Source: Thermoleophilaceae bacterium (GTDB taxonomy: Bacteria; Actinomycetota; Thermoleophilia; Solirubrobacterales; Thermoleophilaceae). Taken from it: 14,719 bases of DNA. Shown piece by piece: positions 7,368-13,491 of the stretch; positions within the stretch are counted from its first letter, which is position 1; each line of letters opens with the position of its first letter. A program made the translations under genes and the position numbers. Under the pieces are notes generated by a model, which searched no databases, was not told where the DNA came from, and saw only the letters and a list, made by a program, of their open reading frames with translations. The stretch covers positions 1 through 14,719 of the forward strand of contig JACCUC010000055.1 of NCBI GenBank assembly GCA_013812065.1, written 5' to 3'.

Positions 7368-8183
7368 ATGACCCGTCCGACCCCGCCCGACAAGCTTCGT
7401 CTGGGCGGCATGGCGCTCGGCAACGGGCTGCTCGTGCACGGTCCGACCCACTGGGCCGCCGCGGTTCGCGACGCCGAGGGTGAGCTGCAGGTGGCCTCCG
7501 GGCCCAAGCCCGATCTTGCTGCGGGCGCCACCGAGCGCATCCCCGGCCTGCGGGGGGTCACGAAGCTCGCCGAGGCGATCGCGGTCATCCCGCTCGTCAA
7601 GCGCGCCCTGCCCGCCGCCCGCCTGCCCATGCAGGACGCAAGGACCGTCGGCACCATGGTCGCCGCGGCGCTCGCCGGCCAGGCCGTGCGCCGGGGCGGT
7701 GCGGCCCGGCGGACCATGGGGCGGGAGGCGCTCGTGGCCGGTATCGGCGTCCTACCCGCCCTCCTCGCGCTGCGCGGTGGCGATCTCGCCGCCTACCACG
7801 GCGTCGAGCACAAGGCGATCGCCGCCTACGAGGAGGACGACGCTCGCGCCGCCGATGCGCCCAAGGAGCACGACCGCTGCGGCTCGAACCTCGTCGCTCC
7901 GCTCGTCGCGAGCGCGGTGGCCGGCAACGTGGCGGTGCGCCGAGCCGGCCTGCGCGGCCCCGGAGCCGACGTCGCCGTCGCGCTCGGCAGCGTCGGCTTC
8001 GCCATCGAGCTCTTCGCCTTCGCCGAGCGCCACCCCGACACCGCGCTCGCCCGCGCGGTGCGGCGCCCGGGCTACGAGCTCCAGCGGGCGCTCGGCACGC
8101 GCGAGCCGAGCGAGGAGCAGCTCGAGGTCGGCGAGGCGGCGCTGGCGGAGATCCTGCGGGTGGAGGACGCCGGCGCCCCGTAG
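7368..8183 (+). CDS. DUF1385 (YqhQ-like) membrane protein
   Basis: A 271-residue protein of the DUF1385 family; its biochemical role is not established. Family marks are YHGVEHKAIAAYE (143-155), the following HDRCGSN (168-174) and the C-terminal PGYELQRALGTREPSEEQLEV (from 234). Hydrophobic segments at about 94-107, 121-136, 174-190 and 202-219 indicate an integral membrane protein. The N-terminal family motif, normally GGQAVxEGVMxxG, reads GGMALGNGLLVHG (13-25), so the usual Gln and Glu are replaced by Met and Asn. The HGVEH and HDRC clusters could form a metal site, which is inference. The ATG at 7368 is 10 bases after the pyk stop and has a GAGG. It is co-directional with and probably co-transcribed with pyk. 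Its stop codon forms part of the next gene's -10-like hexamer. Confidence 0.85.
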   Translation: MTRPTPPDKLRLGGMALGNGLLVHGPTHWAAAVRDAEGELQVASGPKPDLAAGATERIPGLRGVTKLAEAIAVIPLVKRALPAARLPMQDARTVGTMVAAALAGQAVRRGGAARRTMGREALVAGIGVLPALLALRGGDLAAYHGVEHKAIAAYEEDDARAADAPKEHDRCGSNLVAPLVASAVAGNVAVRRAGLRGPGADVAVALGSVGFAIELFAFAERHPDTALARAVRRPGYELQRALGTREPSEEQLEVGEAALAEILRVEDAGAP

Positions 8184-8186
8184 ACT
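8181..8186 (+). promoter_or_regulatory. Leaderless -10 element (TAGACT) for nicotinate phosphoribosyltransferase, overlapping the DUF1385 stop
   Basis: TAGACT matches TATAAT at 4 of 6 positions (T1, A2, A4, T6) and ends 6 bases before the ATG at 8193. Its first three bases are the TAG stop codon of the DUF1385 gene. The bases between it and the ATG are TCCTCC, so no Shine-Dalgarno pairing is possible. The same hexamer stands before the methylmalonyl-CoA epimerase gene. No -35 box is visible. Confidence 0.5.
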
Positions 8187-8192
8187 TCCTCC

Positions 8193-9290
8193 ATGTCGCT
8201 CACCACCGTCCGCGAGCGCCTCGCCCCGAGCGTCTTCCAGCTCCCCGTCGAGCGCATCCGGGACGGCTATTACTCCGACGCCTACTTCACCTTCTCGAAG
8301 GAGGTGCTCGAGGCCGAGGGCCGCCGTCCGAATGTGGTCATGCAGGCCTTCCAGCAGAAGGAGGCGGTGCTCGGCGGGATCGACGAGGCGATCGCCATCC
8401 TCAAGCTCTGCTCGGGCCGTCGCCGCCCCGACGGATCATGGGAGGACGGCTGGGACCGGCTGACCGTCCACGCCCTGCGCGAGGGCGACGAGGTCGCGCC
8501 GCACGAGCCGGTCATGCACCTCGAGGGCGACTACTCGCTGTTCGCCCACCTCGAGACCGTCTACCTCGGCTGCTTGGCGCGCCGCACGCTGGTCATGCGC
8601 AACGTCAAGGAGGTCGTCGACGCGGCCGCGGGCAAGCCGATCCTCTTCTTTCCGGCCCGCCACGACCACTGGCTGGTCCAGACCGGTGACGGCTGGGCGG
8701 CGCACGTCGCCGGAGCGATCGGCGTCTCGACCGATGCGCAGGCGTCGTGGTGGGGCGGACGCGGGATCGGCACCGTCCCGCACGGGCTGATCGCCGCCTA
8801 CGCGGGCGACACCGTGGCTGCCGCCGACGCCTTCGCCCGCCACTTCGCCGACCAGATGAACGTCGTAGTGCTCGTCGACTTCGAGAACGACTCGGTGCGC
8901 ACGTCGCTCGAGGTCGCCGACGCGCTCGGCGATCAGCTCTGGGGCGTCCGGCTCGACACCTCGGGGTCGATGGTCGACCGCGCGCTGTGGACCGAGATGG
9001 GCAGCTTCGACCCGACCGGCGTCAATCCGCAGCTCGTCGAGCGGGTGCGGGCGGCGCTCGACGGGGCCGGGCACGAGCGCGTCAAGATCGTTGCCTCGGG
9101 AGGGTTCGACGCCGAGCGCATACGGCGCTTCGAGGCACTCGGGGCGCCGGTCGACTCCTACGGCGTGGGCTCGGCGCTGCTGCGCGGAGGGAACGACTTC
9201 ACGGCCGACGTCGTGCGCGTGAACGGGCGCGACTGCGCAAAGGCGGGGCGGGGTTACACGCCGAGCGACCGACTCGAGCGCGTGGAGTAA
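8193..9290 (+). CDS. pncB: Nicotinate phosphoribosyltransferase (NAPRTase)
   Basis: Converts nicotinate and PRPP, with ATP hydrolysis, to nicotinate mononucleotide in the NAD salvage (Preiss-Handler) pathway. The 365-residue length fits the short bacterial/archaeal type rather than the longer E. coli enzyme. Motifs of the type II phosphoribosyltransferase fold: SDAYF (28-32) at the N-terminus, GTVPHGLI (193-200) with the His expected to be phosphorylated, VDFENDSVR (228-236), VRLDTSGSM (252-260), ASGGFD (301-306) and YGVGSALL (323-330), the last two binding PRPP phosphates. The C-terminus ends in the common RLERV, without a Cys-rich zinc knuckle. The ATG at 8193 follows the DUF1385 stop by 9 bases with no Shine-Dalgarno sequence, so it may be read from a leaderless transcript as well as from the operon. 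It is the last plus-strand gene before a convergent neighbour. Confidence 0.9.
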   Translation: MSLTTVRERLAPSVFQLPVERIRDGYYSDAYFTFSKEVLEAEGRRPNVVMQAFQQKEAVLGGIDEAIAILKLCSGRRRPDGSWEDGWDRLTVHALREGDEVAPHEPVMHLEGDYSLFAHLETVYLGCLARRTLVMRNVKEVVDAAAGKPILFFPARHDHWLVQTGDGWAAHVAGAIGVSTDAQASWWGGRGIGTVPHGLIAAYAGDTVAAADAFARHFADQMNVVVLVDFENDSVRTSLEVADALGDQLWGVRLDTSGSMVDRALWTEMGSFDPTGVNPQLVERVRAALDGAGHERVKIVASGGFDAERIRRFEALGAPVDSYGVGSALLRGGNDFTADVVRVNGRDCAKAGRGYTPSDRLERVE

Positions 9291-9310
9291 CTCCCGCTCC
9301 GCGGCGGGAG
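9291..9310. terminator. Perfect 7-bp hairpin between convergent genes
   Basis: CTCCCGC (9291-9297) and GCGGGAG (9304-9310) form a perfect GC-rich stem with a 6-base loop. It fills the 21-base gap between the NAPRTase stop and the convergent DUF2252 stop. There is no U-tract on either side, so this is a candidate bidirectional terminator or 3'-end stabiliser, not a classical intrinsic terminator. Confidence 0.45.
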
Positions 9311-9311
9311 C

Positions 9312-10646
9312 TCAGGTCGCTTCGACGCCCGGGATCATCCCGTTGCGGAAGGCGTCCACGAACAGCCGGTGGTCCTCGCGCGTGAGATCGCCGTAAGTGA
9401 CCCCGAACCTGCAGAGTTCCTCGACGAACGCGTCGTCGTCGCCGATCGCCTCGAGGATGGCGTGCTCGGTCTCGAACTTGACCAGGCTCTCGTCGCTCGA
9501 GGCGTCGGAGACGCAGTGGGCCTTGGCCGTCGCGCGGCCGAGCCCCTCGAGAAGCGGCAGCACCTCATCGGGCTCGGTCACGCCGTCCCATTCGACGTCG
9601 TTGGCGTAGGGCGAGAGCTCCTGGACGACCTGGCCGTGCCCGTTCAGCTCGCACCATCCGAGCCAGGGATCGGCGTGGGCCTGGAGCGCGCGCTGGGAGA
9701 GCGCCGTCCGATGGCCCTGGTGGTCGAAGTACTTCTCGATCCGCTCGTCGGAGACGACCCGGCTCGGCGCGGGTACGAGCGCCCGCTTCATCGACAGGAT
9801 CACGTCGTTCTCGAGCGCCTCGGTCCGGCCCTCGACGAGCAGGGACTGGACGGGTAGACCGGCGCTCCCGATCCCGACTCCGGTGAGGGTCACGACGTCC
9901 TTGACCTTGTAGGAGACGCTCTGCTGGCGGTTGCGCTCGGGAATGGTGTCCAGGTAGGACTCGTACGCGTTCATCACCGCCACCTGCTCCTGGAAGTCGA
10001 GCCGGCGCTCGCCGGCCGACTCCTTGAAGCGGCGCTCCCCGGCCTCGATCAGGGTAAGCGAGTCGAGCAGATCGATGCGAGTGCCCGAGCGCGCGCCGAG
10101 CAGGATGTCGCGCACCGCGCCGTCGGTGTTGCTCAGCGTGAGCCGAAACTCCTCGTCGCGCTCGCCGCGAGCGAAGTAGCGCACCTGGTCGAGGTAGGCG
10201 CGCGCATAGGTGTCGATCATCTCGCGGATCGTCTTGTCCGGGAACGCCTTCGAGAAGCCGAGCAGGGCGAGGCTCGCGGCCATGCGCTGGAGGTCCCACG
10301 TGAAGTGGCCGAGGTACGCCTCGTCGAAGTCGTTGACGTCGAAGACGAGCACCCCCTCGGCGTCCATGTACGTGCCGTAGTTCTCGGCGTGCAGGTCGCC
10401 CTGGATCCAGATCCGGCTCGTCTTCTTGTTGGCGTAGGGATCCTTGAGCTTGGCGACGTCGTGGTAGAAGAGCGGCGCGCTGCCCCGGTAGAAGTCGAAC
10501 GGCTCGGCGGCCATCTTGCGGAACTTGCGCCGGAAGGCCCGCGGGTTGATCTCGATCAGCTCGTTGAAGGCCTCGACCAAGCAGGCGATGATCTCCTGCT
10601 GGCGATCGTCGGAGGAGGCGGAGCGGAGGTCGTCGACGGAGGTCAC
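9312..10646 (-). CDS. DUF2252 family protein with kinase-like motifs in permuted order
   Basis: A 444-residue predicted cytosolic protein with clear DUF2252 features: FYRGSAPLFYHD (52-63), IQGDLHAENYG (81-91), FDVNDFDEA (102-110) followed by HFTWDLQRMAAS, and YANDVEW (347-353). No function is established for the family. GDLHxEN resembles the catalytic loop of aminoglycoside phosphotransferase-type kinases, and DFDE resembles their metal-binding DFG segment. A glycine-rich GVGIGSAG (256-263) followed by a lysine in ILSMKRA (Lys287) resembles the kinase N-lobe, but it comes after the catalytic loop instead of before it. A circularly permuted kinase-like fold is my inference from motif order. 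The gene stands alone between convergent NAPRTase and divergent ftsH. The GTG start at 10646 has no Shine-Dalgarno sequence but has TATTCT 8 bases upstream. Confidence 0.85.
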   Translation of the reverse strand: MTSVDDLRSASSDDRQQEIIACLVEAFNELIEINPRAFRRKFRKMAAEPFDFYRGSAPLFYHDVAKLKDPYANKKTSRIWIQGDLHAENYGTYMDAEGVLVFDVNDFDEAYLGHFTWDLQRMAASLALLGFSKAFPDKTIREMIDTYARAYLDQVRYFARGERDEEFRLTLSNTDGAVRDILLGARSGTRIDLLDSLTLIEAGERRFKESAGERRLDFQEQVAVMNAYESYLDTIPERNRQQSVSYKVKDVVTLTGVGIGSAGLPVQSLLVEGRTEALENDVILSMKRALVPAPSRVVSDERIEKYFDHQGHRTALSQRALQAHADPWLGWCELNGHGQVVQELSPYANDVEWDGVTEPDEVLPLLEGLGRATAKAHCVSDASSDESLVKFETEHAILEAIGDDDAFVEELCRFGVTYGDLTREDHRLFVDAFRNGMIPGVEAT

Positions 10647-10654
10647 GGGCGAAG

Positions 10655-10660
10655 AGAATA
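10655..10660 (-). promoter_or_regulatory. Leaderless -10 element (TATTCT) for the DUF2252 gene
   Basis: On the minus strand TATTCT matches TATAAT at 4 of 6 positions (T1, A2, T3, T6) and ends 8 bases before the GTG at 10646. The intervening CTTCGCCC has no ribosome-binding potential. No -35 box is evident at the normal spacing, where the GAGCGCTC palindrome lies instead. Confidence 0.45.
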
Positions 10661-10677
10661 GGGCTTCGGCCCGACCC

Positions 10678-10698
10678 GAGCGCTCATGCTCTGAGCAT
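10678..10698. promoter_or_regulatory. Two adjacent palindromes in the DUF2252/ftsH divergent gap (candidate operator)
   Basis: GAGCGCTC (10678-10685) is an 8-base palindrome. It is followed directly by ATGCTC-T-GAGCAT (10686-10698), a 13-base palindrome about a central T. Both share GAGC/GCTC half-sites. They lie in the 75-base space between divergent genes, covering the -35 region of the DUF2252 promoter and about 24 bases before the ftsH start. Which regulator might bind is unknown. Confidence 0.35.
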
Positions 10699-10721
10699 CG
10701 ACCGCCGATACGAGCGGTGGG

Positions 10722-12353
10722 ATGCCCGCCCCTTCCCTCCTACCGCTCGCCCTCTCCCTCGACACGATCGAGACTTGGGCGCTCACCTGGCTGCCGATTC
10801 TCTTCATGGGCCTGATCGTCGTCCTGATCGGGATGACGATGCGGTACATGCCGCGCACCAAGCCACAGGAGATCAAGCCGCAGTCCTCGGACTCGATCGG
10901 GTGGGCGGAAGTGGCGGGAGTCGACGAGGCGAAGGCCGAGCTGCGCGAGGTCGTCGACTTCATGCGCGATTCCAAGCGCTTCAAGCGGCTCGGGGCCAAG
11001 GTGCCGAAGGGCATCCTCCTACACGGTCCACCCGGGACCGGCAAGACCCTGCTCGCCAAGGCCGTCGCTCACGAGTCGAACGCGAAGTTCTTCGCCCAGT
11101 CGGCGTCGTCGTTCGTGGAGATGTTCGCCGGGCTGGGCGCCGCACGCATCCGCCGGCTCTTCCGCGTCGCCCGCAAGCAGGCGCCCGCGATCATCTTCAT
11201 CGACGAGCTCGACGCCGTCGGCGCGACCCGCGGAAAGGACATCTCGGGCGAGAAGGACCAGACGCTCAACCAGCTCCTCGTCGAGATGGACGGCTTCTCG
11301 AGCGCCGACAACATCGTCGTCGTCGCCGCCTCGAACCTGCTCGACAAGCTCGACCCCGCGCTCCTGCGTCCCGGGCGCTTCGATCGCCAGATCTTCGTCG
11401 CGCCGCCCGACCTCCCGGGCCGCCACGACATCCTCCGCGTCCACTCCCGCGACAAGCCGCTGGGCGGGGTCGACCTCGAGATGGTCGCCCGCCAGACGAG
11501 CGGCCTCGCCGGCGCCGACCTGGCCAACATCTGCAACGAGGCGGCGATCTTCGCCGGCCGGGCGCTGCGCGACGTCGTCCTGATGCAGGACTTCGAGAAT
11601 GCACTCGAGCGGGTCGTGGCCGGGATGCAGTCGCGCCGGGTGATCAACGACCACGAGAAGCGCGTGATCGCCTACCACGAGGCCGGCCACGCGCTGTGCT
11701 CGGAGCTCCTGACCTCGGTCGAGCGCGTACACAAGATCTCGATCGTTCCACGCGGGCGCGCGCTCGGGTACACGCTCAACCTTCCGGAGGAGGACCGCTA
11801 TCTCAAGGACAAGGACGAGCTGATCGACCATATGGTCGTGTTGCTCGCCGGCCGCGTGGCCGAGCACGTCGTCTTCGGGGCGATCACCACCGGCGCCTCG
11901 GACGATCTCAAGCGCGTCTACGAGCTGAGTCGCGCGATGATCGCCGAGTACGGGATGGGTACGGCGCTCATGTCGCGCCGCCTCCCCCCCGACGACTACT
12001 CGGTCTCGGACGCGACGCGCCGCCTCGTCGACGACGAGCAGCAGCACCTGACCGACATGGCGTGGCGCCGCGCGCTCGAGGTCATCCTCGCCCACCGGCC
12101 GCTGCTCGACGCGCTCGCCACGACGCTGCTACAGCAGGAGGTGCTGCTGCGGGCGGACATCGAGCGGGTCGTCGCCGAGGCAGGGTCGCCGGAAGGGAAC
12201 GGCAAGCCCTCGGCCGAGGCCGGCGAGGCGCGAAAGCCGGTCCTGCCACCGGTATCGGCCGAGGTGGACACCGACAGCGTCGCGGCGGTCCTGCCGTCCG
12301 CCGCGCCGGTGCCGCCGCCGCACCCTTCCGGGCGCGGCGACAGTCCGCGCTGA
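10722..12353 (+). CDS. ftsH: FtsH-type ATP-dependent zinc metalloprotease, short form with one membrane helix
   Basis: Degrades membrane and short-lived cytosolic proteins, with its AAA+ and protease domains in the cytoplasm. Motifs: Walker A GPPGTGKT (102-109), pore loop FVEMFAG (131-137), Walker B IIFIDELDA (157-165), second region of homology ending in RPGRFDRQ (216-223), zinc site HEAGH (319-323) and third ligand Asp395 in GASDDL. The C-terminal tail (about 487-543) is rich in Pro, Ala and Gly and probably disordered. At 543 residues it is shorter than typical FtsH because it starts with a single hydrophobic helix (about 18-41): the usual first helix and roughly 70-residue extracytoplasmic domain are absent. 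An in-frame TGA at 10692-10694 rules out a longer N-terminus. No clear Shine-Dalgarno or -10 is seen at the ATG. It is possibly one of several FtsH paralogues in the genome. Confidence 0.92.
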   Translation: MPAPSLLPLALSLDTIETWALTWLPILFMGLIVVLIGMTMRYMPRTKPQEIKPQSSDSIGWAEVAGVDEAKAELREVVDFMRDSKRFKRLGAKVPKGILLHGPPGTGKTLLAKAVAHESNAKFFAQSASSFVEMFAGLGAARIRRLFRVARKQAPAIIFIDELDAVGATRGKDISGEKDQTLNQLLVEMDGFSSADNIVVVAASNLLDKLDPALLRPGRFDRQIFVAPPDLPGRHDILRVHSRDKPLGGVDLEMVARQTSGLAGADLANICNEAAIFAGRALRDVVLMQDFENALERVVAGMQSRRVINDHEKRVIAYHEAGHALCSELLTSVERVHKISIVPRGRALGYTLNLPEEDRYLKDKDELIDHMVVLLAGRVAEHVVFGAITTGASDDLKRVYELSRAMIAEYGMGTALMSRRLPPDDYSVSDATRRLVDDEQQHLTDMAWRRALEVILAHRPLLDALATTLLQQEVLLRADIERVVAEAGSPEGNGKPSAEAGEARKPVLPPVSAEVDTDSVAAVLPSAAPVPPPHPSGRGDSPR

Positions 12354-12379
12354 CCGGCGGGCGCAAGGCACCGTCAGCG
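12348..12379. terminator. Imperfect hairpin spanning the convergent ftsH and PRC-barrel stop codons
   Basis: CGCTGA (12348-12353) pairs with TCAGCG (12374-12379), and after one bulged C, CGG (12355-12357) pairs with CCG (12371-12373), leaving a 13-base loop. Both stop codons lie in the stem. There is no U-tract. It could end or protect both convergent transcripts, but part of the complementarity follows simply from facing TGA codons. Confidence 0.25.
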
Positions 12380-12730
12380 GCGTCCCAGCCGCCTCCCGCT
12401 CTGGGTCGGCGGAGCCTGGTAGGCGAAGCCGTAGTGCGCGAAAAGGCCCGACTCCCCGTCTCGGGAGAGCTCTCCGTCGGTGTCGATGTTGGGCGCGCCC
12501 TTGACAGCCTTCTTGGACACCCGCACGTGCAGGCCGTCGGGGTCGGCGGTCGCTCCCCGAAGCGGGACGAACGTCAGATGGCGTCCCACCAGCCCCTCCT
12601 TCACCGTCCCGAACAATTCCTCATCGGTCTCGGTGTCGACGTAGACGTCCTCGAGCTTCCCGATCTTGTCGCCGTCGCTGTCGATCAGGTTCTGGCCACG
12701 CCAGTCTGCGAAGTTCTGGGCCTCTGCCAT
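12374..12730 (-). CDS. PRC-barrel domain protein
   Basis: A 118-residue soluble protein. Residues about 8-75 form a PRC-barrel: WRGQNLIDSDGDKIGKLEDV opens it and LTFVPLRGA (52-60) and LHVRVSKKAVKGAP (67-80) close it. The tail carries the stretch IDTDGELS (82-89) and AHYGFAY (98-104), common in actinobacterial PRC-barrel proteins that are often linked to stress, then a basic end (RRLGRR). PRC-barrels are small beta-barrel adaptor domains, known from RimM and the photosynthetic reaction-centre H subunit; no catalytic role is expected and no partner can be named here. Its ATG at 12730 has a good Shine-Dalgarno sequence, unlike most neighbours. It is convergent with ftsH (20-base gap) and divergent from the methylmalonyl-CoA epimerase gene. 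Confidence 0.88.
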   Translation of the reverse strand: MAEAQNFADWRGQNLIDSDGDKIGKLEDVYVDTETDEELFGTVKEGLVGRHLTFVPLRGATADPDGLHVRVSKKAVKGAPNIDTDGELSRDGESGLFAHYGFAYQAPPTQSGRRLGRR

Positions 12731-12734
12731 CGTG

Positions 12735-12741
12735 TCCTTCT
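12735..12741 (-). promoter_or_regulatory. Shine-Dalgarno sequence (AGAAGGA) of the PRC-barrel gene
   Basis: AGAAGGA on the minus strand lies 4 bases before the ATG at 12730 and is the strongest ribosome-binding site in the window. It implies a leadered transcript, in contrast to the divergent epimerase gene 95 bases away. Confidence 0.6.
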
Positions 12742-12812
12742 GTACCCGCCCGCGCGCACGCTGAGTCCCGCCGGCTCGCCCGCCCGTCCCCGATCCGGCC
12801 CGGCCCCCTCGT

Positions 12813-12818
12813 TAGACT
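12813..12818 (+). promoter_or_regulatory. Leaderless -10 element (TAGACT) for methylmalonyl-CoA epimerase
   Basis: TAGACT ends 7 bases before the ATG at 12826, placing the expected transcription start on or beside the start codon. The intervening GCGCCGG gives no ribosome-binding site. The hexamer is identical to the one before the NAPRTase gene. No -35 box is seen at normal spacing in the GC-rich upstream sequence. Confidence 0.55.
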
Positions 12819-12825
12819 GCGCCGG

Positions 12826-13230
12826 ATGTTCGGCCGCATCGATCACATCGGCGTCGCCGTCGAGGACCTCGACGCCGCGCTGGAGCTCTACCGCGACCGG
12901 CTCGACATGCGCGAGCAGCACCGCGAGACCGTCGAGGAGTTCGGCGTCGAGGCCGTTCTGCTCGAGCTCGGCGACGGCCACGTCGAACTCCTGCGTCCGC
13001 TGTCAGATGACACCGGCGTCGGCCGCTTCATCGAGCGCCACGGCCCGGGCTTTCACCACGTAGCCTACGGGATCGACGACATCGACGACGCCCTCGAGGC
13101 GGCCCGCACCGCGGGGCTGCGACTGCTCGACGAGGAGCCGCGGCGCGGCATCCGCGGCAGCCGCGTGGCCTTTCTGCACCCGAAGTCCACGGGCGGCGTC
13201 CTGACCGAGCTCGTGGAGGCGGCGCACTAG
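12826..13230 (+). CDS. mce: Methylmalonyl-CoA epimerase (VOC/glyoxalase superfamily)
   Basis: Interconverts (S)- and (R)-methylmalonyl-CoA, linking propionyl-CoA carboxylase to methylmalonyl-CoA mutase in propionate, odd-chain fatty acid and branched amino acid breakdown. At 134 residues it has normal length. It shows the paired beta-alpha-beta-beta-beta modules of the VOC fold: IDHIGVAVEDLDAAL (5-19) opens module one, with metal ligand His7; GHVELLRPL (51-59) carries Glu54 at the second ligand position; GFHHVAYGI (75-83) opens module two with a His ligand; and LTELVE (126-131) carries the final Glu128. The mutase and carboxylase genes are not in the window. The ATG at 12826 is set by TAGACT just upstream and by the conserved N-terminus. 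The stop abuts the next start with no gap. Confidence 0.9.
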   Translation: MFGRIDHIGVAVEDLDAALELYRDRLDMREQHRETVEEFGVEAVLLELGDGHVELLRPLSDDTGVGRFIERHGPGFHHVAYGIDDIDDALEAARTAGLRLLDEEPRRGIRGSRVAFLHPKSTGGVLTELVEAAH

Positions 13231-13461
13231 ATGGCCTCGGGCGGCGGAGAGCGCGCCAAGCGCGTCGACATCGGTTTCTCGGGCGGTCAGGTCCTCTCGT
13301 TGCGCATGGCTGACGAGGCCTACCGCGCGCTCGGCGAGGAGGTGCGGTCGGGGAGCCAGGGCTGGCATGAGCTCGAGGCCGAAGACTCGAAAGTGTCAGT
13401 GAACCTGAGCCAAGTTGTCTACGTGCGGCTCGACACCGAGCAGCAGAAGGTCGGCTTCTAG
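13231..13461 (+). CDS. Small DUF3107-like protein
   Basis: A 76-residue protein. After a short polar N-terminus it reads KRVDIGFSGG (10-19), a helix around 26-40 (MADEAYRALGEEVRS) and a closing VVYVRLDTEQQKVGF (62-76). The order of an initial beta-strand VxIG, a central helix, a middle strand and a final YVxx...RVGF-like end resembles the actinobacterial DUF3107 family, but similarity is weak by eye and function is unknown. The ATG follows the epimerase TAG directly (TAGATG), with a TGGAGG 11 bases upstream, so translation is probably coupled to the epimerase. There are no Cys residues and no membrane segment. A role tied to the epimerase is possible only by association. Confidence 0.6.
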   Translation: MASGGGERAKRVDIGFSGGQVLSLRMADEAYRALGEEVRSGSQGWHELEAEDSKVSVNLSQVVYVRLDTEQQKVGF

Positions 13462-13491
13462 CCCTCCTGCCGCTCGCGCCCCTTCTCCACT

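Noticed and set aside
10706..10721. A leaderless -10 (GATACG) and a GGTGGG ribosome-binding site for ftsH
   Set aside because: GATACG lacks the conserved final T, and GGTGGG abuts the ATG with no spacing, so neither meets the standard used for the other genes.
10775..13063. A 762-codon plus-strand frame overlapping ftsH, the PRC-barrel gene and the epimerase gene
   Set aside because: It is out of frame with ftsH and the epimerase and antisense to the PRC-barrel gene, with no recognisable domain.
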